Assembly: GCA_002368155.1 (NCBI GenBank)
Contig: AP018180.1
Location: 8,061,686 to 8,125,685 of the forward strand
Length of the DNA stretch: 64,000 bases
Source of the DNA: Nostoc carneum NIES-2107
GTDB lineage: Bacteria; Cyanobacteriota; Cyanobacteriia; Cyanobacteriales; Nostocaceae
Direction of reading: 5' to 3'
In this document: one piece after another, positions 1 to 8,117 of the stretch
Numbering within the stretch: the stretch's first letter is position 1
Layout of the letters: every line of letters starts with the position of its first letter
The notes under the pieces: generated by a model
The model's database searches: none
What the model was told of the DNA's origin: nothing
What the model saw: the letters and a program-made list of their open reading frames with translations, nothing else
Program-made: the position numbers and the translations under genes

Positions 1-501
1 ACCTTGACTGGGCATAGCAGTGCGGTCTATAGCGTCGCCTTCAGTCCTGATGGGCAAAAGTTGGCTTCTGGCAGTGATGACAACACCATCAAAATCTGGA
101 ATATTACCACAGGAAAAGCCATCACCACCTTGACTGGACATAGCAGTTCGGTCTATAGCGTCGCCTTCAGTCCTGATGGGCAAAAGTTGGCTTCTGGCAG
201 TAGTGACAACACGATAATTTTATGGGATTTAAATTTCGATGATTTATTACGCAGTGCTTGTAACTTGCTAAATTATTACCTAATTGGCCACCCAGAGGTT
301 TTGGCGGATTTGTCAACTTGCCAAACTCCATCTCGCAAGGAGAAAGCGGCTTCTGTGCTGGTTATCCAAGGTGAGAAGCTAGCCCAAAATAATGAGATTA
401 ATGCCGCTATTGATAAGTTCGACAAAGCACAGCAATGGGATAAAAGTTTAAAATTTGACCCCCAGAAGAAAGCACAAGAGTTTGCCAATAAAGGCAAGTA
501 A
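1..501 (+). CDS. WD40-repeat protein, C-terminal part (5' end outside window)
   Basis: The reading frame is open at the left edge, so only the C-terminus is present. Two WD40 blades are visible, each carrying a GHSSxVYSVAFSPDG core and ending in IKIWN and IILWD. At DNA level the two blades are nearly identical with a 126-bp period (42 codons). After the last blade comes a roughly 90-residue tail beginning LNFDDLLRSACNLL and ending in a charged, TPR-like segment. Such tails are common in cyanobacterial multidomain WD40 proteins whose N-terminus may carry an NB-ARC, kinase or other effector domain. The upstream domain cannot be seen, so the full function is unknown; the WD40 part is expected to be a binding scaffold. 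Confidence 0.85.
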   Translation, partial: TLTGHSSAVYSVAFSPDGQKLASGSDDNTIKIWNITTGKAITTLTGHSSSVYSVAFSPDGQKLASGSSDNTIILWDLNFDDLLRSACNLLNYYLIGHPEVLADLSTCQTPSRKEKAASVLVIQGEKLAQNNEINAAIDKFDKAQQWDKSLKFDPQKKAQEFANKGK

Positions 502-646
502 TTTGTAATTCGTAGTTCGTGATTCGTAATTACGAAAGGTGTTATGTGGGAAGAGTTGGGCTTTCACTACAGCAATTTCAAGGTGCGATCGCAATTACAG
601 CCTCATGCAAAAAGTGCGATCGCTGTTCCACAACAGCAATTGACAG

Positions 647-736
647 CAGATTACAAGTTGGTGAGGTACAGATAATTTTAAGGGCATGGCAGTGCCATGC
701 CCCTACCCGCATAGGTCATTTACGTGAAATATGCTG
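647..736. repeat. Dispersed palindromic repeat, family III copy 1
   Basis: This element of about 90 bp begins CAGATTACAAG and ends GAAATATGCTG, with the palindromic core GGCATGGCAGTGCCATGCC. A second copy with the same arms and core lies at 3884-3972. It is non-coding. A related core without the arms occurs at about 1190-1216. Confidence 0.7.
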
Positions 737-780
737 TAAAAGTGCGATCGCAATAACAATTAATCCATTTTTGTGTAGCA

Positions 781-1040
781 ATTTCAGGGTTCCTGGAATC
801 AACTGCAGGGTTCCCGTAATCAACTTCAGGGTTAACGTTTCCGTGTTTCGCGTACCCAGAATCAACTGCAGGGTTCCCAGAATCAACTTCAGGGTTAACG
901 TTTCCGTGTTTCACGTACCCAGAATCAACTTCAGGGTTCCCGTAATCAACATCAGGGTTAACGTTTCCGTGTTTTGCGTACCCAGAATCAACTTCAGGGT
1001 TCTTGCAATTACCTTCAATGTTAATGTTTAAGTGTTTTCC
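781..1040. repeat. 21-bp minisatellite organised in 63-bp higher-order units
   Basis: The array runs in 21-bp units of three types in fixed order. Type A is AATCAACT(G/T)CAGGGTTCCC plus one or two bases, type B ends GGGTTAACGT, and type C is TTCCGTGTTTCGCGTACCCAG. The order A-B-C repeats from 797 with a 63-bp period for about four cycles, the last one degenerate, and a partial unit precedes it. Because 21 is a multiple of three, several frames stay open across the array, which creates spurious reading frames on both strands. I see no start site, codon pattern or family similarity that supports translation. It sits between the WD40 gene and the acsF-like gene. Confidence 0.8.
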
Positions 1041-1055
1041 TCAGACGTAAAAAAA

Positions 1056-1084
1056 ATGTAGAGACTGTGGAACAATCTCTACAT
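1056..1084. terminator. Hairpin, possible terminator
   Basis: A 9-bp stem (ATGTAGAGA paired with TCTCTACAT) with an 11-nt loop follows a run of A. Read on the minus strand it is followed by a T-run, so it could terminate transcription arriving from the acsF-like gene. The 502-1251 interval otherwise holds the repeats listed here and HIP1 sites. Confidence 0.35.
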
Positions 1085-1251
1085 GGTATAGGGTTGCACG
1101 AGTAAACTTGTTTTACCGAAATGCTAAAGTGCGATGCCTCAAATATAGTGCTTCTGGTTTAAATGCAATACAAGATTATATCGTCCCTTGTAGGGGCATG
1201 GCAGTGCCTTGCCCTCCGGAATGTATTCCACTCAACCGATAACCGCTATAT

Positions 1252-2328
1252 CTAACAAACTTGTCCCCGCAAAGCTTCGGTATCGATGGGTTTAATCAAG
1301 TAAAGTAGTAATAAATTCCAAACAATAGCCGTCACAAAGGGGATTTTCCGAATTAATTTCACAAATTTCGGCTGAGAACTGCGGTCAATTTCCACCAATT
1401 TTAAATTGTAATCCGAGCAGCGATGCAAACGCGAGAAAAACTTGGGATGTTCGGTATTTAACATCACGGGAAAAGCACGGCCAGCAGTTTCATTAGTTTC
1501 ACAAACAACTTGGCGGTCAAATTCTCTGGCATCAAGCCCTAATGAATGATAAAATCCTGCCCGTTCGTGAACTGTTAAAGTGTGGGTAGCAAATACCGAT
1601 AACAAGAAAAAGCGACTCCACAATCTAGATTTCCAGGTTTTCCACAATTGGGGTTGAGAGCGTAATAAAGCTTTGAATATATCCCCGTGACGGTTTTCAT
1701 CCTGACACCAGCTTTCAAAGTAGCGGAAAATTGGATAAAACTGGTTTTCTGGGTGTTTTTGCAAATGGCGATAAATAATAATGTAACGCCAATAGCCAAT
1801 TTTTTCTGATAGATAAACTGTGTAAATTACCCACTCAATCGGGAAAAAGGTATAAGTGCGTCTTTTAGTAATATCAGCCAAATCCAGCGATAATTTAAAA
1901 TCGCCCATAGCTTTATTCAAAAATCCCGCATGACGCGCTTCATCACGCGCCATCAAATTAAACATTTCCGACAACAGAGGATTGCGATTTTTCAGCTTGC
2001 GCGAAAGTTCTTTAAACAGCAAAAATCCAGAGAACTCAGAAATGCAAGAACGTTCTAAATACTCAATAAACGACTGGCGTGCTTCTGATTCAATATGTTC
2101 CCAAGACTGTGCAAACGCCTCATCCCTAACAAAATGGTGACGATTGTAATCTGCCCGCATTTCTGCTAGCATCGCCTGCAACTCCGTGTCCTGAGCAGAG
2201 AGATCCAGACTAGCCGCTTTTTCAAAATCTGTAGTGTAAAACCGGGGAGTCAATACGGTTTCTTTGCTTGGTGCTTTAATTCCCTGCTTTGGTTCTTTAG
2301 GTGCAGACTGGGATAAGGTATTAACCAT
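1252..2328 (-). CDS. acsF: Magnesium-protoporphyrin IX monomethyl ester (oxidative) cyclase, probably the second/low-oxygen isoform
   Basis: This di-iron oxygenase forms the isocyclic (fifth) ring of chlorophyll, converting Mg-protoporphyrin IX monomethyl ester to protochlorophyllide at the membrane. The protein is 358 aa when started at MVNTLSQ, the usual length. A frame starting ten codons further upstream exists, but GGAG lies 5 nt before the inner ATG, so I prefer the inner start. Iron-binding motifs are visible: ERSCISEFSGFLLFKE, ARDEARHAGF and CQDENRHGD. Stretches such as FKALLRSQPQ and SVFATHTLTV recall the ChlA-II type more than the aerobic ChlA-I type; this is inference from memory. 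It is transcribed away from hemF, with heme oxygenase and a desaturase beyond. In Synechocystis a chlA-II, ho2 and hemN cluster is a known low-oxygen unit, so co-regulation is plausible. Confidence 0.93.
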   Translation of the reverse strand: MVNTLSQSAPKEPKQGIKAPSKETVLTPRFYTTDFEKAASLDLSAQDTELQAMLAEMRADYNRHHFVRDEAFAQSWEHIESEARQSFIEYLERSCISEFSGFLLFKELSRKLKNRNPLLSEMFNLMARDEARHAGFLNKAMGDFKLSLDLADITKRRTYTFFPIEWVIYTVYLSEKIGYWRYIIIYRHLQKHPENQFYPIFRYFESWCQDENRHGDIFKALLRSQPQLWKTWKSRLWSRFFLLSVFATHTLTVHERAGFYHSLGLDAREFDRQVVCETNETAGRAFPVMLNTEHPKFFSRLHRCSDYNLKLVEIDRSSQPKFVKLIRKIPFVTAIVWNLLLLYLIKPIDTEALRGQVC

Positions 2329-2429
2329 GAGTTCTCCGGTAGTTAGCTTAACAATCACATAACTATCAAGTTATGATAAGTGTAATTGTTTGACTAGCCC
2401 CGGGGGTAAAAGATTTACAATCCTTTATT

Positions 2430-2616
2430 TGGGGATTGGGGATTGGGGATTGGGGACTGGGGACTAGGGAGGCAGAGGGGCAGGGGGCAGGGAGTAGGGG
2501 GGAAATTCTTAATTCCAATTACCAATTACCAATTACCCATTACCAATTACCCAATGCCCAATGCCCCATGCCCAATGCCCCATGCCCAATGCCCCATGCC
2601 CCATGCCCCATTCCAT
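2430..2616. repeat. Heptanucleotide short tandem repeats (two tracts)
   Basis: Tract one (2430-2470) is a run of GGGGATT and GGGGACT heptamers. Tract two (2509-2616) shifts from AATTACC heptamers to CCCAATG/CCCCATG heptamers. Both lie in the divergent acsF/hemF intergenic region and produce only spurious low-complexity reading frames. This repeat class is characteristic of heterocystous cyanobacteria. Confidence 0.85.
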
Positions 2617-2679
2617 TTGTTAAGTTTTTCAACTGACCTGTAATAAAATAACTCAATAACTATAAAGTAATTTTAGAAA

Positions 2680-2693
2680 GTAATCAGGCTTAC
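2680..2693 (+). promoter_or_regulatory. Possible NtcA-type site upstream of hemF
   Basis: GTAATCAGGCTTAC fits the NtcA consensus GTA-N8-TAC. It lies only 23 nt before the hemF start codon, too close for a standard class II activated promoter (a -10 box about 22 nt downstream). It may be a repressor position or a chance match. Confidence 0.2.
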
Positions 2694-2716
2694 TAAGAGT
2701 TGAAGAGAGATTCAGT

Positions 2717-3784
2717 ATGGGTCGTCATTCAGACAATCGTTCTCAGGAAACCAAAAATCACACAGTAGTGCTAACACCTGCTGTCAATGCAGCAAACGTA
2801 CCACCCGCAGATTCACGCCAACGGGTGAAGCAGTTTATGCAAAACATCCAAGATGAAATTTGCAGCGGCTTAGAACAACTGGATGGCGAAGCCACATTTC
2901 GTGAAGACCGGTGGGAACGCAAAGCTGGTGGTGAAGGACGTACTCGTGTGATTCGGGAAGGGCGAGTGTTTGAACAAGGTGGTGTCAACTTTTCGGAAGT
3001 TTGGGGCGATACCTTACCTCCCTCAATTTTGACTCAACGCCCAGAAGCAGCCGGACATCAGTTTTTTGCCACTGGAACCTCGATGGTGCTGCATCCTCGC
3101 AATCCTTATGTACCAACGGTACACCTCAACTATCGTTACTTTGAAGCAGGCCCAATTTGGTGGTTTGGCGGCGGTGCAGATTTAACACCTTACTATCCCT
3201 TTGCAGAGGATGCGATTCATTTTCACCAAACTTTAAAAGCTGCTTGCGATCCGCACCATCCAGAGTATTATCCAGCCTTCAAACTCTGGTGTGATGAATA
3301 CTTCCACTTACGTCATCGCCAAGAACAAAGAGGGATTGGTGGTATATTCTTTGACTATCAAGATGGCAGTGGTAACCTGTATGTGACTTCTAAGACAGAC
3401 ACTCCAGCCGCACTTTACAGTCAGCAAGTAGGAAAAGTTACACGTAATTGGGAAGATTTATTTGCCTTTGTGCAAAGCTGCGGTAAAGCATTTTTACCTG
3501 CTTATTTGCCAATTGTAAACCGACGACAAGACACTGAATATAGCGATCGCCAACGTCAATTCCAACTATACCGTCGCGGTCGTTACGTAGAATTTAACTT
3601 GGTATACGACAGAGGAACAGTTTTCGGACTACAAACCGATGGTAGAGCCGAATCTATATTGATGTCCCTACCACCACTCACACGCTGGGAATACTGCTAC
3701 CAGCCAGAACCCGGTTCACCAGAAGCACAACTCACCGAAATCTTTCTACAACCTCAAGATTGGGCAAGTAAAACTGTTAGGTAA
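2717..3784 (+). CDS. hemF: Coproporphyrinogen III oxidase, oxygen-dependent
   Basis: The enzyme decarboxylates two propionates of coproporphyrinogen III using O2 to give protoporphyrinogen IX, the step before protoporphyrin in heme and chlorophyll synthesis. The 355-aa length fits the cyanobacterial family, which has a slightly longer N-terminus than E. coli HemF. The family signature [19 protein letters not shown] lies at about residues 122-143, followed by [14 protein letters not shown] and [19 protein letters not shown]. The start ATG follows a purine-rich GAAGAGAG leader. It heads a same-strand group with heme oxygenase and a desaturase, though the 283-bp gap to the next gene carries a dispersed repeat, so co-transcription is uncertain. 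Confidence 0.97.
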   Translation: MGRHSDNRSQETKNHTVVLTPAVNAANVPPADSRQRVKQFMQNIQDEICSGLEQLDGEATFREDRWERKAGGEGRTRVIREGRVFEQGGVNFSEVWGDTLPPSILTQRPEAAGHQFFATGTSMVLHPRNPYVPTVHLNYRYFEAGPIWWFGGGADLTPYYPFAEDAIHFHQTLKAACDPHHPEYYPAFKLWCDEYFHLRHRQEQRGIGGIFFDYQDGSGNLYVTSKTDTPAALYSQQVGKVTRNWEDLFAFVQSCGKAFLPAYLPIVNRRQDTEYSDRQRQFQLYRRGRYVEFNLVYDRGTVFGLQTDGRAESILMSLPPLTRWEYCYQPEPGSPEAQLTEIFLQPQDWASKTVR

Positions 3785-3883
3785 AGTGTAACTGAAAAGG
3801 CAGAGGCCAGGGGAGAAAGAAAAATATTTCCCCAAAAAAGCAAAATGCCAGTTGCGTAATATCAATCCTCTGCAATATATCAA

Positions 3884-3972
3884 CAGATTGCAAGTAGGTG
3901 AGCATAGATAATTGTAAGGGCATGGCATTGCCATGCCCCTACCCACGTACCTTATTTACCTGAAATACGCTG
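3884..3972. repeat. Dispersed palindromic repeat, family III copy 2
   Basis: This copy has the same arms as the 647-736 element (CAGATTGCAAGTAGGTGAG to TGAAATACGCTG) and the core GGCATGGCATTGCCATGCC. It lies between hemF and the heme oxygenase gene. A hairpin of this size could also attenuate or terminate transcription. Confidence 0.7.
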
Positions 3973-4067
3973 GATCAAAAAATTTATACTGGCAAACCTC
4001 AATCAAATCGGACTTTTTAAATTACGAATTTATATAAGTCTTAATCTTCTCTTCATAGGCATTTATT

Positions 4068-4817
4068 ATGAGCAGCCATTTAGATATGCGCTTGCGAGAA
4101 GGTACTAAACATTCTCACACAAGTGCAGAAAATACCGCGTTTATGAAATGCTTTCTCCAAGGAATTGTAGAAAAGAGCTTTTTTAGTAAATTCCTAGCGA
4201 ATCTCTACTTCATTTACAGCGCTTTAGAAGCAGAATTAAAACGCCATCAGTACCATCCACTTGTGGGTTTAATGTACTTCCCAGAACTGAATCGTCAAGC
4301 AAATTTAGAGAAAGATTTAGCTTACTATTACGGTGAGAACTGGCGGAAGCTGATAGCTCCTTCTAGGGCTACTCAAGAATATGTTGATTGCATTCATGAA
4401 GTAGCAAATACCCAACCAGAGTTGTTGATTGCCCATTCCTATACCCGCTATTTGGGAGATTTATCAGGTGGGCAAGCATTGAGAAAAATTGCTCGTTCAG
4501 CAATGGATTTACCTACGGTTCAGGGTACTGCTATGTATGAATTTGACCAAATTCCTACCCCTGAAACTAAGCGGATATTTAAAGAGCAATACCGTCAAGC
4601 GTTAAATTCCTTGCCTGTAGATGAGTCAATGATTCTCAAAATTGTAGACGAAGCCAACCATGCTTTTACTTTAAATGCAAATCTCGTTCATGAGCTAGAA
4701 GCAGATGTGAAAGCAGTAGTTGGTGAGCATATTTTCGATTTAATTACTCGCCAAGATAGAGTTGGTAGTACAGAACATACTCATCGTAGTGAGGTAGTAC
4801 TGGATTACAGTATTTAG
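4068..4817 (+). CDS. Heme oxygenase (biliverdin-producing)
   Basis: The enzyme opens heme with O2 and electrons from ferredoxin to yield biliverdin IX-alpha, iron and CO, the entry to phycobilin chromophores. At 249 aa it matches soluble cyanobacterial heme oxygenases, which lack a C-terminal membrane anchor. The N-terminal LREGTKHSHTSAEN holds the proximal heme-ligand histidine (His15 or His17). The distal-helix motif LGDLSGGQALRK is at about residues 128-139. The position beside acsF and hemF suggests it could be the second (HO2-like) isoform, but sequence alone does not separate HO1 from HO2 here. Confidence 0.95.
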   Translation: MSSHLDMRLREGTKHSHTSAENTAFMKCFLQGIVEKSFFSKFLANLYFIYSALEAELKRHQYHPLVGLMYFPELNRQANLEKDLAYYYGENWRKLIAPSRATQEYVDCIHEVANTQPELLIAHSYTRYLGDLSGGQALRKIARSAMDLPTVQGTAMYEFDQIPTPETKRIFKEQYRQALNSLPVDESMILKIVDEANHAFTLNANLVHELEADVKAVVGEHIFDLITRQDRVGSTEHTHRSEVVLDYSI

Positions 4818-4819
4818 GC

Positions 4820-5041
4820 ATTTGTCATTGGGTAATGGGTAATGGGTAATTGGTAATTGGTAATTGGGGTTTGTCATTCGTCATTTGTCATTTGCTGTTT
4901 GTTAAGCTAATCGTCATTCATTTTTCCGGGATGAGTCGCTTGTGGTCAGCGGTTCAGCCTTGGGGTTATGCAACTTAAATGCTCATTAGCTTATTCCCCA
5001 ATCCCCAGTCCCCAGCCCCCAATCCCCAGTCCCCAGTCCCC
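4820..5041. repeat. Heptanucleotide short tandem repeats (three tracts)
   Basis: GGTAATG/GGTAATT heptamers run at 4829-4866, CATTTGT heptamers at about 4871-4897, and CCCCAGT/CCCCAAT heptamers at 4995-5041. The last tract is translated only if the desaturase gene is started at the far-upstream ATG (4979), which argues against that start. Confidence 0.8.
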
Positions 5042-5068
5042 TATATTTTGTGGTTGAGGAAAGTATTC

Positions 5069-5920
5069 GTGAGATTGAATTTACAAAATTTGCCGGAGAA
5101 AGACCAACCTTTGCGTCTTGATTGGCTAAGTGTGCTATTTTTTGGAGCTATTCATGCATTGGCTTTTTTGGCTCCCTGGTTTTTTTCTTGGTCTGCTGTA
5201 GGCGTTGCTCTGTTCCTACACTGGCTGTTTGGTAGTATTGGAGTTTGCTTAGGCTATCACCGACTTTTAAGCCATCGCAGCTTTAAAGTGCCGAGATTTT
5301 TAGAGTATGCGATCGCAATTTTGGGTGCCCTATCATTACAAGGCGGCCCTATCTTTTGGGCGGCTGGACACCGTTTGCACCATGCTCATACTGAAGACGA
5401 AGAAAAAGATCCATACTCCGCCCGCAAAGGTTTCTGGTGGAGTCATATGATGTGGATTTTTTATCCCCGTGCAGAGTTCTTCAATTATGACTACTACCAG
5501 CGATTTGCACCCGATTTAGTACGAGATCAGTTTTATCGCTGGCTAAATCGCAACTTTTTATTACTACAACTCCCAGTGGCATTGTTGCTGTATGCACTGG
5601 GTGGTTGGTCTTTTGTCGTGTATGGCGTATTTGTTAGAGCCGTTGTTCTCTGGCATACAACCTGGCTGATTAACTCAGTCACCCATATGTGGGGATACCG
5701 CACCTTTGAAATCAACGATAACTCCCGTAATCTCTGGTGGGCAGCTATTCTCACCTACGGCGAGGGATGGCACAACAATCATCATGCATATCCCCATGTC
5801 GTTAAGTGTGGCTGGCGCTGGTGGGAAATTGACATCACTTGGTGGGCAATTTGGTGCTTAAAAACAGTTGGTTTAGCGAAAGATTTGAATATGCCACCTG
5901 TTCAGGCTGTGAAATCGTGA
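5069..5920 (+). CDS. desC: Acyl-lipid (delta-9 type) fatty acid desaturase
   Basis: This membrane di-iron enzyme introduces a double bond into acyl chains of membrane lipids using O2 and ferredoxin. Three histidine boxes are visible: HRLLSH (about residues 65-70), HRLHHAH (about 102-108) and HNNHHAYPH (near 235). They lie among hydrophobic segments in the usual desaturase topology. I place the start at GTG 5069 (MRLNLQNLPEKD, 283 aa), which has GAGGAAAG ahead of it. An upstream in-frame ATG at 4979 would add about 30 residues encoded by heptanucleotide repeats. Delta-9 specificity is inferred from length and box spacing. Confidence 0.92.
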   Translation: MRLNLQNLPEKDQPLRLDWLSVLFFGAIHALAFLAPWFFSWSAVGVALFLHWLFGSIGVCLGYHRLLSHRSFKVPRFLEYAIAILGALSLQGGPIFWAAGHRLHHAHTEDEEKDPYSARKGFWWSHMMWIFYPRAEFFNYDYYQRFAPDLVRDQFYRWLNRNFLLLQLPVALLLYALGGWSFVVYGVFVRAVVLWHTTWLINSVTHMWGYRTFEINDNSRNLWWAAILTYGEGWHNNHHAYPHVVKCGWRWWEIDITWWAIWCLKTVGLAKDLNMPPVQAVKS

Positions 5921-5921
5921 G

Positions 5922-6002
5922 GTTGGGGACTGGGGATTGGGGACTGGGGACAAGGAAATAAATTCCCATTACCAATTACCAATTACCAATTACCAATTAC
6001 CA
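5922..6002. repeat. Heptanucleotide short tandem repeats
   Basis: A GGGGACT/GGGGATT tract is followed by an AATTACC tract immediately after the desaturase stop codon and running up to the stop of the convergent YdcF-like gene. Confidence 0.8.
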
Positions 6003-6006
6003 AACT

Positions 6007-6585
6007 TTACCTATCAAGGTGAGGATTTAAACTTGACCCACTTTTGCCAGTAAAAATCCACAAGAGCGATCGCCCGCAATCTCGCAAGACTCGCTGCAGT
6101 GATTCTGCTCGGTATAATTTTGAAGGTACTGCGATTGGGGTGACTGTAATTCCCTGGCTACCTAAAACAATAGTTGCGATCGCTCTGGCTCGCCTCATGT
6201 GATAATCCGATGTAACCAGATAAAGATGCTGTAACTTCTGGCGAGCAAAATCTCCGACTAGTGTCGTGAAATTAGTTACTGTATCTGTAGCGCGACCATC
6301 TAACCGCAAGCGTTGATCAGGAACCCCAAATTGTGCAAAAATCTGGCGATTATAATCTAGACCAGATTCAAAATCAGAAACCCAAATATCTAAATTCTGG
6401 TGAACCTGCCAAAATTTAGCTGCAAATTCCATGCGTTCTGGATTACCTCCCAGGACAAAAATTGCCTGTGGTATGGGAGCTTGGTAAGAAGCGATCGCTA
6501 TCCTAGCAGGAATGATAGTTATCCAGACAGCTAAAACTGTAGCCCAGAATACCAGTAGGTAGCGTTTAAAATGCTTGCGTTGCAT
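6007..6585 (-). CDS. YdcF/DUF218-family membrane-anchored protein
   Basis: A 192-aa protein with one N-terminal membrane segment (about residues 9-32) followed by the DUF218 core. Visible are AIFVLGGNPERM near the start of the domain, GRATDTVTNF in the middle and the conserved LVTSDYHMRRARAIA. Family members (YdcF, SanA) bind nucleotide-like ligands or act in cell-envelope functions; the exact role is not established. It converges on the desaturase gene. Confidence 0.85.
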   Translation of the reverse strand: MQRKHFKRYLLVFWATVLAVWITIIPARIAIASYQAPIPQAIFVLGGNPERMEFAAKFWQVHQNLDIWVSDFESGLDYNRQIFAQFGVPDQRLRLDGRATDTVTNFTTLVGDFARQKLQHLYLVTSDYHMRRARAIATIVLGSQGITVTPIAVPSKLYRAESLQRVLRDCGRSLLWIFTGKSGSSLNPHLDR

Positions 6586-6751
6586 AACTAAAGTGAGAGC
6601 GATCGCCTGTTCTTGTACTATTCTGTAAGTTGCGATCGCATTTCAGCCAGTATTTACGTAAATTCCTCCTCTTTGGAATCAGCAAATTTACAGAAATTTG
6701 CCTGATAAAATCAATAAATGAGAAAATAGGATGGATAAGTAAACAAAATCC

Positions 6752-6976
6752 ATGCCCAGAAAGATTCGGGAGTTAAAAGCTCAAATTGCACGTGAAGGAT
6801 TTGTTTATCTGCCCAAGCGTAGAAAAGGAAGCCATGAACGCTGGCGACATCCTTTGCTCAGAAAGACACTGACAATTCCAGGTAAAGATGGAGATGATGT
6901 ACCGCTTTATTTAGAGAAGCAGTTAGCACGATTATTAGCTGAACTGGAAGAGTTAAGAGAGGATGAGGATTTATGA
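6752..6976 (+). CDS. HicA-family toxin (mRNA interferase)
   Basis: A 74-aa basic protein with the HicA dsRBD-like pattern: an N-terminal helix REGFVYLPKRRKGSHERWRHP, where the GSH histidine (about residue 28) is the expected catalytic residue, followed by LTIPGKDGDDVP. HicA toxins cleave mRNA independently of the ribosome. The stop overlaps the start of the next gene by 4 nt (ATGA), the normal toxin-first arrangement of hicAB. Confidence 0.85.
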   Translation: MPRKIRELKAQIAREGFVYLPKRRKGSHERWRHPLLRKTLTIPGKDGDDVPLYLEKQLARLLAELEELREDEDL

Positions 6977-7191
6977 GTCGATACAGCATGATTATTCAAT
7001 GGTCTGATGAAGATCAGCTTTTTCTAGTAACAATCCCAGAGTTTGCTGATCGCGTGATCATGCCTTGTACTCACGGCAAAACTCGGGAGGAAGCAATTCG
7101 TAACGGCGAGGAAGTAATAGAAATGTACTTGGAAGGTTGGCAAGCTGAAGGTGAGTCTATTCCTGAACCTAGCACGCTTCAAATTGCTTGA
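6973..7191 (+). CDS. HicB-family antitoxin
   Basis: A 72-aa protein with the HicB core: MIIQWSDEDQLFLVTIPEFAD, a conserved H-G-x-T-x-EEA motif (HGKTREEAIRNGEEVIEMYLE), and an acidic C-terminus. It is the short form with no obvious C-terminal DNA-binding domain. It should neutralise the overlapping HicA toxin; autoregulation is likely but not visible here. Confidence 0.85.
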   Translation: MSRYSMIIQWSDEDQLFLVTIPEFADRVIMPCTHGKTREEAIRNGEEVIEMYLEGWQAEGESIPEPSTLQIA

Positions 7192-7211
7192 TTATTATTC
7201 TCAAACTCTAT

Positions 7212-8117
7212 TTAGCTGTTATTTTTAACCAGTACTAACTCTAAACTTCTTTGCCAGTCTGGTAATACCAATCCAAAATTATCTGATAATTTTTGACTAT
7301 CTAATAGAGAATAAGCTGGTCTAGTGGCTGGTGTGGGATATTCTTGGGAGGGAATTGCAATCAACCTTTGCAGTTTGCGATCGCTTTTTTTGTCCTCAAG
7401 TTCAAAAATTGCTTTGGCAAATCCATACCAGCTAGTCTTACCACTTGCAGTTAAATGATATATTCCACCTTTAGCTGCTAAAAATTCAGATATATTTTGT
7501 GAAGCTTGGGAAATAATTTGGGCTGTAGCTTCAGCAATCATGCGACTCCAAGTAGGCGCGCCAATTTGGTCATCTACAACTCGAATTTCTTCCCGTTCTT
7601 GAGCTAGCCTTAACATCGTCAGTAAAAAATTCTTTCCGCGTAGGCTATAAACCCAACTTGTGCGTAAAATTAAATGCGGTACGTCAACAGATGCGATCGC
7701 CTGTTCGCCTGCTAGTTTTGTTTTACCGTAGATATTTTGGGGATTTGGTTGGTCTTGCTCAGTATATGCAGTAGTTTTATTGCCATCAAATACATAATCT
7801 GTGGAATATTGAATTACAGCTGCACCTATTCGCTTTGCTTCTTCAGCGATGATACCTGGTGCAATCCCATTAATCGCCATTGCTAAATCTGGTTCTGATT
7901 CTGCTTTATCTACTGCTGTGTAAGCCGCCGGATTGATAATTAAATCAGGTTTTATCTCTCTAATGATGGGGCGAATCGTTTCAGGTTGGGCTAAATCTAT
8001 TTGTAAACTGGGATGACTGGCGCTACGTTCTACAACTATGACTTCACCTAAAGTCATGAGGGTGCGTTGCAATTCCCAACCGACTTGTCCAGTTACCCCC
8101 GTCAATAAGATTCTCAT
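7212..8117 (-). CDS. rfbD: dTDP-4-dehydrorhamnose reductase
   Basis: This is the last step of dTDP-L-rhamnose synthesis, an NAD(P)H-dependent reduction of dTDP-4-keto-L-rhamnose. The 301-aa short-chain dehydrogenase fold shows the nucleotide motif GVTGQVGWEL near the N-terminus, YSTDYVFDG, and the catalytic YGKTK motif. Its start overlaps the end of rfbC by 4 nt, and transcription order is rfbB, rfbA, rfbC, rfbD, so it is the distal gene of the operon. Confidence 0.95.
   Translation of the reverse strand: MRILLTGVTGQVGWELQRTLMTLGEVIVVERSASHPSLQIDLAQPETIRPIIREIKPDLIINPAAYTAVDKAESEPDLAMAINGIAPGIIAEEAKRIGAAVIQYSTDYVFDGNKTTAYTEQDQPNPQNIYGKTKLAGEQAIASVDVPHLILRTSWVYSLRGKNFLLTMLRLAQEREEIRVVDDQIGAPTWSRMIAEATAQIISQASQNISEFLAAKGGIYHLTASGKTSWYGFAKAIFELEDKKSDRKLQRLIAIPSQEYPTPATRPAYSLLDSQKLSDNFGLVLPDWQRSLELVLVKNNS

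Noticed and set aside
519-1031. 170-aa open frame over the minisatellite (and a 64-aa frame on the other strand)
   Set aside because: It is kept open only by the 21-bp repeat units; no ribosome-binding site, conserved motif or sensible composition. Treated as repeat.
797-1040. CRISPR array
   Set aside because: Units are contiguous with no unique spacers, and no cas genes are present.
2436-2643. Overlapping 66-aa frames rich in Pro, Met and Asn
   Set aside because: They translate heptanucleotide repeats in two frames and have no independent support.
2680-2693. Firm NtcA regulation of hemF
   Set aside because: The consensus matches but spacing to the start codon is too short for a standard activated promoter; left as a low-confidence site only.
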